Assembly: GCA_052034085.1 (NCBI GenBank) | Contig: JBPOJA010000027.1 | Span: 1-20,007 of the forward strand | Length of the DNA stretch: 20,007 bases | Direction of reading: 5' to 3' | DNA from: UBA1426 sp052034085 | GTDB lineage: Bacteria; Bacillota; Clostridia; Peptostreptococcales; Anaerovoracaceae | Shown: piece after piece, positions 13,289-20,007 of the stretch | Numbering within the stretch: the stretch's first letter is position 1 | How the letters are laid out: each line of letters begins with the position of its first letter | Made by a program: the position numbers and the translations under genes | The notes under the pieces: model-generated | What the model saw: the letters and a program-made list of their open reading frames with translations, nothing else | Databases searched by the model: none | Told to the model about the DNA's origin: nothing

Positions 13289-14717
13289 ATTCCTTGAATT
13301 TGATAAGCAAAGATCTTTTGTTGTATTCGTCTAAAGAAAGTTCTATGGAATCATCCATGTCTCCACGGAAAATATCTTCAAGAAACCGGACTTCTTTGCT
13401 GTCATAGATAAATGCGTTCACTTCGAAGTTCAGGTAAAAACTTCTCATGTCGAAGTTGGCGGACCCCACTGAGGCTACTTCGCCGTCGACGCAGATGTTC
13501 TTTGCATGAAGAAAGCCTTTATTGTAAATAAATATTCTGGCACCGTAGCGTAAAAGATCACCCACATAAGAATAGGTTGCCCAGTACACAAACATGTGGT
13601 CCGGCATTGAGGGAATCATAATTCTGACGTCAACCCCCGAGGAAATGGCATTTTTCAAAGATTCTATGATACTGGCATCGGGAACGAAGTAGGGGGTCTG
13701 TATGAAGATGTTTCTCTTGGCAGAGGAGATCATTTTCAGATAACCTCTTTTCACCTCAGATTTGCGGGAATCGGGACCGCTGGATACGATCTGGATGCCG
13801 GTAGTGCCATGACCAAGTGTCTTATAAAAAAATGCAGAAACAAGTGGAAGATTCTCCCGGGATGCCTGGCGCCAGTCCAGCAAAAAGCGAGCATTCAAAT
13901 CGTGGACACAGCTTCCTGTCAACCGGAGGTGGGTATCCCGCCAATGACCGAATTTTTTGCTTTTGCCCACGTATTCGTCTGCTACATTGAAGCCGCCCAG
14001 ATATCCGATTTTGCCGTCAATAACCACCAGTTTCCTGTGATTCCTGAAGTTTAGTTTAAGTGTGATGTATTTAATTTTCGGCGGAAAGAAAAAGGCGACC
14101 TTACCGCCGGCATCAATGAGAGGCTGTATCATTTTCTTTGATACCTGCCGACCGCCCAGGGCGTCGATAAGCAGCCTCACTTCAAGCCCTTCCCTGGCTT
14201 TGTCCGTCAGTGCTTTTATGAGCGAAATGCCCATTTCATCCTTTTTGACGATGAAATACATTATATTTATGCTATGTTTTGCTTCCTTCAGGTCCTCGAA
14301 CAATGCATTAAATTTGTCGTTTCCGTCAGTGTAAACCGATACGCTGTTGTCCTGGGTGAAAAAAGCCCTGGAATGGCGCAGATGCAGATGAATCATATCC
14401 TGCCATTTTTCAGCCTCCCAGTTGTTAAACTCAAATCTGCCTTCGCGGATGTCTTCAATCTGTTCGTTAATGGTGCTGTCAATGGCAGAGGCTTCAAAAG
14501 TGGTTAATTTGAAAATTTTCTGCCGGGCGATATTCTGAGATAAAAAGACATACAGAAAAATCCCTAAACCCGGCAACATAAACAGAACCATTATCCATGC
14601 CAGGCTGGCTGAGGGATTCTTTCTTTCCAAGAAAATTATAGCGAATGCTATCATGAAATTGATAGCATATATGATTACCGGTATGTTTACAGAACCGGTC
14701 CAGCCGAGGGAATTCAT
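13257..14717 (-). CDS. cls: Cardiolipin synthase (phospholipase D family)
   Basis: This membrane enzyme joins two phosphatidylglycerols to form cardiolipin. The 486-residue protein has two N-terminal transmembrane helices (about 10-31 and 38-60). Two PLD catalytic motifs follow: H227-x-K229-x4-D234 (HRKLVVIDGKIGYLGGFN) and H404-x-K406-x4-D411 (HAKNICVDGEVASVGSANFD). Length and layout match ClsA-type bacterial enzymes. ATG 14717 starts 6 bases after the trxA stop and shows no clear ribosome site, so translation probably depends on coupling to trxA. The 3' end overlaps the miaB 3' end by 32 bases on the opposite strand. Confidence 0.95.
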   Translation of the reverse strand: MNSLGWTGSVNIPVIIYAINFMIAFAIIFLERKNPSASLAWIMVLFMLPGLGIFLYVFLSQNIARQKIFKLTTFEASAIDSTINEQIEDIREGRFEFNNWEAEKWQDMIHLHLRHSRAFFTQDNSVSVYTDGNDKFNALFEDLKEAKHSINIMYFIVKKDEMGISLIKALTDKAREGLEVRLLIDALGGRQVSKKMIQPLIDAGGKVAFFFPPKIKYITLKLNFRNHRKLVVIDGKIGYLGGFNVADEYVGKSKKFGHWRDTHLRLTGSCVHDLNARFLLDWRQASRENLPLVSAFFYKTLGHGTTGIQIVSSGPDSRKSEVKRGYLKMISSAKRNIFIQTPYFVPDASIIESLKNAISSGVDVRIMIPSMPDHMFVYWATYSYVGDLLRYGARIFIYNKGFLHAKNICVDGEVASVGSANFDMRSFYLNFEVNAFIYDSKEVRFLEDIFRGDMDDSIELSLDEYNKRSLLIKFKESISRLLSDLL

Positions 14718-14723
14718 GAGTAC

Positions 14724-15050
14724 TTACAGAAGGGCGTCCAGCTTTTCTTCCAGTACTGATGCAGGCAGTCCTCCTGTAATCCTTTCCTTGATCTCTCCGT
14801 CTTTGAAAAAGAACATGGTGGGAATGCTCATGACCTTGTAAGTAAGGGCAACTTTTCTGTGGTCATCAATATTGATTTTGCAAATCTTTGCCTTGCCTGC
14901 GTATTTGTCCGCCAATTCATCAATGACCGGAGCTATGGCCTGACAGGGTCCGCACCAATCGGCATAAAAGTCCACCAGTACAGGTTTGTCTGATTTTAAT
15001 ACCTCTTCGTCAAAGTTATCCGCTGTGAGATAAAGTGTGTTCTCTGACAT
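14724..15050 (-). CDS. trxA: Thioredoxin
   Basis: This 108-residue cytoplasmic disulfide reductant has the redox motif W32-C33-G34-P35-C36 in VDFYADWCGPC and the cis-proline in SIPTMFFF (about 75-82), at the standard thioredoxin length. The start is supported by GGAGG (minus strand of 15057-15061), 6 bases upstream of the ATG. It precedes cls by 6 bases on the same strand. Transcription likely starts from the TATAAT at 15094-15099. No thioredoxin reductase gene is in the window. Confidence 0.96.
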   Translation of the reverse strand: MSENTLYLTADNFDEEVLKSDKPVLVDFYADWCGPCQAIAPVIDELADKYAGKAKICKINIDDHRKVALTYKVMSIPTMFFFKDGEIKERITGGLPASVLEEKLDALL

Positions 15051-15093
15051 TTTGCACCTCCATAACTTAACTCAAATCATATCACTGCCAAAT

Positions 15094-15099
15094 ATTATA
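15094..15099 (-). promoter_or_regulatory. -10 element for trxA-cls
   Basis: A perfect TATAAT lies on the minus strand (15099 to 15094), 44 bases before the trxA start. The best -35 at 17-base spacing is GTTTCA (3 of 6), so promoter strength is uncertain. Confidence 0.55.
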
Positions 15100-15136
15100 C
15101 CATTTTTTCAGATAAATGAAACATGCTAAAAATGGG

Positions 15137-15165
15137 TTGTGGAACAGGCATGCTTATATTATAGT
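15137..15165 (+). promoter_or_regulatory. glyA promoter
   Basis: TTGTGG (15137-15142), a 17-base spacer and TATAGT (15160-15165) form a sigma-A-like promoter. The inferred start near 15172 gives a leader of about 34 bases, so no riboswitch fits here. Confidence 0.6.
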
Positions 15166-15205
15166 ATAGACTTGTAGATACTTATGAAAGTGAAGGCGGA
15201 GAATT

Positions 15206-16456
15206 ATGAAATATATCAGTTTGAAACAGGCAGATCCACAAGTTTCAGAAATGATAGACAGGGAGATAAACAGACAGGAACACACCATAGAACTCATAGC
15301 TTCAGAAAATTTCACTTCAACTGCGGTCATGGAAGCCGCAGGCAGTGTGCTGACCAACAAATATGCGGAAGGATACCCGGGCAAAAGATATTATGGCGGT
15401 TGTGAACATGTAGATGAGATAGAAAGCCTGGCAATAGAAAGGCTTAAGAATCTGTTTAACGGGGAATACGCCAACGTGCAGCCCCACTCGGGCTCCAGTG
15501 CCAATATGGCGGCGTATGCCGCATTAATACAACATGGTGACAAGGTTATGGGCATGGATCTTTCCCATGGCGGACATCTGACCCATGGAAGTCCGGTAAA
15601 TTTCTCCGGCATAAACTACGAATTTATTCCTTACGGCGTTAATACTGAGACAGAGCTGATAGATTTTGACCAGGTGAGAAAGCTTGCGAAAGAGCACAGG
15701 CCCAGGCTGATTGTGGCAGGAGCCAGCGCCTATCCCAGAATAGTCGATGCCGGGATTTTCAGAGAAATAGCAGATGAGGTGGGAGCTTATTTGATGGTTG
15801 ACATGGCTCATTTTGCCGGTCTGGTAGCGGGAGGGGTCCACCCCAATCCGGTAGAGCATGCTCATGTGGTAACAACAACCACCCACAAAACCCTCAGAGG
15901 ACCAAGAGGTGGAGCAATAATTGCAAAAGAAGAGTTCGGAAAGGCCATTAATAAAGCAGTTTTCCCCGGCAATCAGGGGGGGCCTTTAATGCATATTATC
16001 GCAGCCAAAGCCGTCTGTTTTCTTGAAGCAGCAGGGGAGGACTTCAAAAACTACCAGAGGCGGGTTGTAGAAAACAGCAAAGCTTTTGCAGAGGTTTTAA
16101 AAGAACAGGGCTTCAGACTTGTTTCCGGCGGGACTGACAATCATTTGATATTGATAAATCTCGAAAATAAGGGTATAAGCGGAAAAGAGGCTGAAATAGC
16201 TCTGGATGAATGCGGCATTGCAACTAATAAGAACACTGTGCCGGGCGAAAAACTGGGCCCCAATGTAACTTCGGGTATCAGAGTAGGCACGGCAGCCACA
16301 ACCACCAGGGGATTTCAGCCGTCCGATTACAGGGAAGTCGCAAAGGCTATGGCCATGGTCATAGAAAATCCCTTCAATGCAGAAGTCAAGAGCAAAGCAA
16401 AAGCTATAGTCGAAGGACTCTGCGAAAAATACCCGCTTTATCCCAGGGAGAAATAA
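15206..16456 (+). CDS. glyA: Serine hydroxymethyltransferase
   Basis: This PLP enzyme interconverts serine plus tetrahydrofolate with glycine plus 5,10-methylene-tetrahydrofolate, the main one-carbon entry. The 416-residue length is usual. Visible motifs are ELIASENF near the N-terminus, EGYPGKRYYGGC, DMAHFAGLVAGG, and the PLP lysine K228 in TTTTHKTLRGPRGG. ATG 15206 has GGCGGAG just upstream, and the conserved region begins normally. Fifty-three bases separate its stop from the M50 protease gene on the same strand, so they may share a transcript. Confidence 0.98.
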   Translation: MKYISLKQADPQVSEMIDREINRQEHTIELIASENFTSTAVMEAAGSVLTNKYAEGYPGKRYYGGCEHVDEIESLAIERLKNLFNGEYANVQPHSGSSANMAAYAALIQHGDKVMGMDLSHGGHLTHGSPVNFSGINYEFIPYGVNTETELIDFDQVRKLAKEHRPRLIVAGASAYPRIVDAGIFREIADEVGAYLMVDMAHFAGLVAGGVHPNPVEHAHVVTTTTHKTLRGPRGGAIIAKEEFGKAINKAVFPGNQGGPLMHIIAAKAVCFLEAAGEDFKNYQRRVVENSKAFAEVLKEQGFRLVSGGTDNHLILINLENKGISGKEAEIALDECGIATNKNTVPGEKLGPNVTSGIRVGTAATTTRGFQPSDYREVAKAMAMVIENPFNAEVKSKAKAIVEGLCEKYPLYPREK

Positions 16457-16509
16457 TTTGCCGACTCGTGCAACAAGGACAAAGCAGATTAATATAACAA
16501 GGAGATAAT

Positions 16510-17229
16510 TTGAGCAGATTTTTTTATCGTAACCCTATGACCTTCTTGCTCATAGCCTACATGGCATTCAAGGCCATGACAGATGGACGCTACAGTAATC
16601 CCATGGATTGGCTCATGAGCACTCTGGTTTTTATACCGGGCATAGTGATAGGTCTTTCATTTCACGAATTTGCACACGCCTATGTTGCATACAAGTGCGG
16701 GGACTCCACCCCCAAGCTGCAAAACAGAGTGACTTTGAATCCGGCGGCCCATATAGATCCTATTGGCTTCATTGCCCTGATTTTTATCGGTTTCGGCTGG
16801 GGCCGCCCTGTTATGATAAATCCTTTGAATTTTAAAAAAAGTCGAAGAGATGAATTTTTGGTTGCCATTGCCGGTGTAACCCTTAATCTGATTCTCGCCT
16901 TTTTATTTTTGGTTATCCTTAAGATTCTGTATTCAGTGGCGATGAACTTCATGTTCTCTGTAATGGGCGGAATATTGCACGAAATCTTAATAAACGCAGT
17001 GTACATAAATATAGTCCTGATGGTTTTCAACCTGCTACCCGTACCGCCTCTTGACGGCTTCAACATTATTACTCAGGTTTTCAACCTGAAATATACGGAC
17101 TTCTACTATAGAGTTTATGATAAAGGATTTTTTATTTTAATGGTGCTGATAATTTTCGGCATCACCGGTAAAATTCTCTGGCCGCTGGTATCTGCAATTT
17201 ATGGTTTCATGGTAGGAATTTTGTTTTAA
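16510..17229 (+). CDS. Site-2 protease family (M50) membrane metalloprotease
   Basis: This 239-residue polytopic protein carries the zinc-protease motif HEFAH (52-56) inside a hydrophobic helix and a second metal-ligand motif, LLPVPPLDG, near 177-185. At least five hydrophobic segments are visible. It belongs to the short SpoIVFB/YwhC-like branch without a PDZ domain. Such proteases cleave within the membrane; no substrate can be inferred here. The start is TTG 16510, supported by AAGGAG (16499-16504) 5 bases upstream. A 26-bp hairpin repeat begins at the base after the TAA stop. Confidence 0.9.
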   Translation: MSRFFYRNPMTFLLIAYMAFKAMTDGRYSNPMDWLMSTLVFIPGIVIGLSFHEFAHAYVAYKCGDSTPKLQNRVTLNPAAHIDPIGFIALIFIGFGWGRPVMINPLNFKKSRRDEFLVAIAGVTLNLILAFLFLVILKILYSVAMNFMFSVMGGILHEILINAVYINIVLMVFNLLPVPPLDGFNIITQVFNLKYTDFYYRVYDKGFFILMVLIIFGITGKILWPLVSAIYGFMVGILF

Positions 17230-17293
17230 TGACAGGGGGACAGGTCTTTTGACACATCTTCCAAAGGGTGTCAAAAGACCTGTCCCCCTGTCA
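17230..17293. repeat. 26-bp-stem hairpin repeat, copy 1
   Basis: The left arm (17230-17255, starting TGACAGGGGGACAG and ending TTTTGACAC) and right arm (17268-17293) are perfectly complementary over 26 bases around a 12-base loop. It starts immediately after the TAA stop of the M50 gene. A closely similar arm starts immediately after the clpB stop at 19966. Similar 'GACAGGGGGAC' hairpins are, to my knowledge, dispersed repeats in several Clostridia genomes. It may also act as a transcription barrier, although only a weak T-run follows. Confidence 0.9.
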
Positions 17294-17297
17294 TCTT

Positions 17298-17324
17298 TTA
17301 GCACTCTAATCATTAGAGTGCTAA
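17298..17324. promoter_or_regulatory. CIRCE element (HrcA operator)
   Basis: TTAGCACTC (17298-17306), nine bases, then GAGTGCTAA (17316-17324) exactly match the CIRCE consensus bound by the heat-shock repressor HrcA. The inner nine bases extend the symmetry, giving a perfect 13-1-13 palindrome. It lies 61 bases before the clpB start, so clpB is inferred to be repressed by HrcA, whose gene is not in the window. Confidence 0.96.
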
Positions 17325-17333
17325 TTTTTTCGT

Positions 17334-17360
17334 TTGTCTTACAAAGAAACAGGGTATAAA
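17334..17360 (+). promoter_or_regulatory. Possible clpB promoter
   Basis: TATAAA at 17355-17360 is a fair -10. The nearest -35-like hexamers (TTTGTC or TTGTCT, 17333-17339) give spacers of only 15-16 bases. If this is the promoter, CIRCE lies just upstream of it rather than at the transcript start. Confidence 0.35.
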
Positions 17361-17385
17361 CAAGGGTCACAGGGAGGTGATAAAA

Positions 17386-19965
17386 ATGGATTTGGAAAGA
17401 ATGACTGAAAAGGCCAGAGAGGCCATAATAAGCTCACAAAATATAGCAAGAGAAGAGGGTCATCAGCAGCTGGATGTTGAGCATCTTCACCTGGCTTTGC
17501 TTCTGCAGGAAGGAGGCCTGATTTCCCGTCTCTTTGAACATATGTCAGTTAACAGCGGAATGATGATAGATGATCTTGAGGCCGAGCTCGCCAAACTTCC
17601 CAAGGTTCAGGGCGGTGGATCAATGTATGCCAGCAGCAGGTTCAACAGCCTGATAGCATCGGCGGAGAGGAAGGCTAAAGAGCTTAAGGATGAATATTTA
17701 AGCGTGGAGCATCTCTATCTGGCGATTCTTGATGAAAAGAATTCGCCCTCTGCCAGGCTGCTTCAGAAATACGGAATTAATAAGGAAAATTTTCTGCAGG
17801 CACTGAACAAAGTTCGTGGAAACCAGAGGGTAACAAACCAGAACCCGGAAGACAGCTATGAAGCTTTGGAAAAATACGGCAGAGACCTGGTGGAGCTGGC
17901 AAGACAGGGAAAGCTGGATCCGGTGATTGGCAGAGACAGTGAAATTCGCCATACTATACAGATTTTATCCAGAAGAACGAAAAATAATCCGGTTCTGATA
18001 GGTGAACCAGGCGTAGGAAAAACGGCCGTTGTAGAGGGTCTGGCTCAGAGGATTCTAAATAAGGATGTCCCCGAAGGACTTAAGGACAAAACCATTTACG
18101 CCCTGGATATGGGCGCACTTATAGCTGGAGCCAAATACAGAGGGGAATTCGAGGAGCGCTTAAAATCCGTACTCAACGAAATCGAAAAATCCGAAGGGAA
18201 AATCATTCTCTTCATAGACGAGATTCATAATATTGTTGGAGCAGGAAAAGCCGAAGGCTCCATGGATGCAGGAAATCTGCTCAAACCAAAGCTGGCAAGA
18301 GGTGAACTTCATACCATAGGTGCAACTACTTTGGATGAATACAGAAAGAACATCGAAAAGGATGCGGCGCTTGAAAGAAGATTCCAGAAAATTATGATCG
18401 ATGAGCCCAGTGTAGAGGACACAATTTCAATACTCCGCGGTCTGAAAGAGCGTTTTGAAATCCATCATGGTGTCAGAATTACTGACAATGCCCTGATAGC
18501 ATGCGCAACCCTTTCGCATCGTTATATCAGCGACAGATTCTTGCCCGACAAAGCAATAGACCTGATGGATGAAGCAGCTTCACTTATAAGAATGGAAATC
18601 GACAGCATGCCTGCAGAACTGGATGAATGCAACAGAAAAATAATGCAGCTGGAAATTGAAAGAGAAGCTTTGAAGAAAGAAACCGATGCGGCATCAAAGG
18701 AGAGGCTGGAGAACATCGAAAAAGAACTGGCGAACCTTAAAGAATATAATGACGAAATGAAGGCAAGATGGGAGGCGGAAAAGCAGGCTATAGTAGATCA
18801 GAAATCAACCAAGCAGCGAATCGAAGAGGTCCGTCATGAAATAGAGGAGGCAGAAAGACTTTATGATCTGGAAAAACTTGCCCAGCTTAAATACGGAATC
18901 CTTCCTGAACTGGAAAAACAGCTGGAGGAAGAAACGGAAAGCATGGACAAAGCCAGGGAAGACCGGCTACTGAAAGAAGAAGTAACGGAAGATGAAATTG
19001 CTGAAGTTGTTTCAAAATGGACAGGCATTCCCGTCAGCAGGCTGGTGGAGGCTGAAAAAGAGAAGCTTCTGCGACTTCCGGAAATTTTGCATAAGAGAGT
19101 CATAGGCCAGGAGGATGCTGTCAACGCAGTATCTCAGGCAGTGCTCAGAGCCCGTGCAGGGCTGAAAAATCCTGACAGACCTATAGGTTCCTTTATTTTC
19201 CTGGGGCCCACCGGCGTGGGTAAGACCGAACTGGCAAAGACTTTATCAGAGGCTTTGTTTGACTCTGAAAGAAATATGATAAGAATAGATATGTCCGAGT
19301 ACATGGAGAAGCACTCGGTGTCCAGGCTCATAGGCGCCCCTCCGGGATATGTGGGCTATGATGAAGGAGGACAGCTGACCGAAGCAGTCAGAAGAAAGCC
19401 ATATTCGGTCATATTATTTGACGAGATAGAAAAAGCTCATCCCGATGTATTTAATATCCTGCTGCAGCTGCTGGATGACGGTCGATTGACGGACAACCAG
19501 GGAAGGACTGTGGATTTCAAGAATACCATAGTTATAATGACATCAAATATCGGCAGCCATTATCTGCTGGAAAATATTGGACTTGACGGAACCATATCGG
19601 AAGAAGTCAAGGAAACGGTTGAAGAGGAGATGAAGAGGCATTTCAGGCCGGAATTCATCAACAGGATAGACGATATAGTTGTCTTCTCGCCTCTCAATGA
19701 AGAGCAGATTGTCAAGATTATCGAACTGTCACTGGATGATATAAGAAGCAGACTGGAAGACCGCAAAATCAGAATAGTACTTACCGATGCTTCCAAGAGA
19801 TTCATAGCTGAAGAAGCATATTCGCCGGTTTTTGGTGCAAGACCGGTCAAAAGATACCTTCAGAAGCATATAGAAACAGAAATTGCAGAAAAGATTATCA
19901 AGGGTGAACTGAAAGACGGCGATACTCTGACCATAGATTTGAAAGACGAAAAGCTGGTGTTTTAA
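17386..19965 (+). CDS. clpB: ATP-dependent disaggregase ClpB
   Basis: This Hsp100 chaperone rescues aggregated proteins together with DnaK. The 859-residue protein is full length. An N-terminal Clp repeat domain (about 1-145) is followed by the first AAA+ domain with Walker A GEPGVGKT (206-213) and Walker B ending DE (278-279). A long Glu/Lys-rich coiled-coil M domain covers about 406-525, which separates ClpB from ClpC/ClpA. The second AAA+ domain has GPTGVGKT (607-614) and Walker B ILFDE (676-680). ATG 17386 is chosen because AGGGAGG (17371-17377) lies 8 bases upstream; GTG 17377 overlaps that site. CIRCE upstream points to HrcA control. A hairpin repeat follows the stop. Confidence 0.98.
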   Translation: MDLERMTEKAREAIISSQNIAREEGHQQLDVEHLHLALLLQEGGLISRLFEHMSVNSGMMIDDLEAELAKLPKVQGGGSMYASSRFNSLIASAERKAKELKDEYLSVEHLYLAILDEKNSPSARLLQKYGINKENFLQALNKVRGNQRVTNQNPEDSYEALEKYGRDLVELARQGKLDPVIGRDSEIRHTIQILSRRTKNNPVLIGEPGVGKTAVVEGLAQRILNKDVPEGLKDKTIYALDMGALIAGAKYRGEFEERLKSVLNEIEKSEGKIILFIDEIHNIVGAGKAEGSMDAGNLLKPKLARGELHTIGATTLDEYRKNIEKDAALERRFQKIMIDEPSVEDTISILRGLKERFEIHHGVRITDNALIACATLSHRYISDRFLPDKAIDLMDEAASLIRMEIDSMPAELDECNRKIMQLEIEREALKKETDAASKERLENIEKELANLKEYNDEMKARWEAEKQAIVDQKSTKQRIEEVRHEIEEAERLYDLEKLAQLKYGILPELEKQLEEETESMDKAREDRLLKEEVTEDEIAEVVSKWTGIPVSRLVEAEKEKLLRLPEILHKRVIGQEDAVNAVSQAVLRARAGLKNPDRPIGSFIFLGPTGVGKTELAKTLSEALFDSERNMIRIDMSEYMEKHSVSRLIGAPPGYVGYDEGGQLTEAVRRKPYSVILFDEIEKAHPDVFNILLQLLDDGRLTDNQGRTVDFKNTIVIMTSNIGSHYLLENIGLDGTISEEVKETVEEEMKRHFRPEFINRIDDIVVFSPLNEEQIVKIIELSLDDIRSRLEDRKIRIVLTDASKRFIAEEAYSPVFGARPVKRYLQKHIETEIAEKIIKGELKDGDTLTIDLKDEKLVF

Positions 19966-20007
19966 TGACAGGGGGACAGCCCTTTTGACACCCTGACAAA
20001 AGGTGTC
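19966..20007. repeat. Hairpin repeat, copy 2, cut by the window end
   Basis: The left arm of 26 bases (19966-19991) differs from copy 1 only at arm positions 15-16 (GT to CC). It begins directly after the clpB TAA, as copy 1 does after the M50 stop. After an 11-base loop the right arm begins (GTGTC, 20003-20007) and the window ends. The visible part is consistent with the same long hairpin. Confidence 0.85.

Noticed and set aside
15172..15205. Glycine or folate riboswitch before glyA
   Set aside because: The leader inferred from the promoter is only about 34 bases, too short for a riboswitch.

Overview
The window reads as chromosomal DNA of a low-to-moderate GC Clostridia-type Firmicute. Supporting signs are strong AGGAGG-like ribosome sites, TTG starts, a YtrA-type GntR regulator with its own operator, a CIRCE/HrcA site before clpB, and a der-plsY-gpsA block. 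I cannot name the genus. Most genes are housekeeping. The unusual material lies in the intergenic DNA of the first 4.7 kb and in hairpin repeats near the right end.

Layout. Positions 1-677 are non-coding. They hold a three-copy 21-base repeat element, an exact YtrA-type operator laid over a sigma-A-like promoter, and a long, visibly GC-rich leader built of two tandem arrays plus a hairpin next to the ribosome site. This leads into a three-gene operon (678-4052): YtrA-like repressor, ABC ATPase and polytopic permease with a large C-terminal domain. A convergent DUF2007-like gene (4074-4361) follows. Then comes a second intergenic region with the same three-copy element at identical internal spacing, followed by a small winged-helix-like protein and a TolC-like secreted coiled-coil protein (4725-6327).

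From 6.3 to 20 kb: a signal peptide peptidase (sppA) is divergent from der-plsY-gpsA (GTPase for 50S assembly, then glycerol-3-phosphate supply and acylation for phospholipid synthesis). A minus-strand threonine ammonia-lyase with an ACT domain is divergent from miaB (tRNA methylthiolation). miaB runs tail to tail into a minus-strand trxA-cls pair (thioredoxin, cardiolipin synthase) and overlaps cls by 32 bases. glyA and an M50 metalloprotease follow on the plus strand, then a 26-bp hairpin repeat, a perfect CIRCE operator and clpB. A second copy of the hairpin repeat starts directly after the clpB stop and is cut by the window end.

How the parts fit: several genes serve the membrane and envelope (YtrA-type ABC system, TolC-like protein, SppA, PlsY, GpsA, cardiolipin synthase, M50 protease), while ClpB and thioredoxin handle protein stress. 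The most novel-looking signal is the pair of conserved three-copy repeat elements that precede two envelope-related loci.
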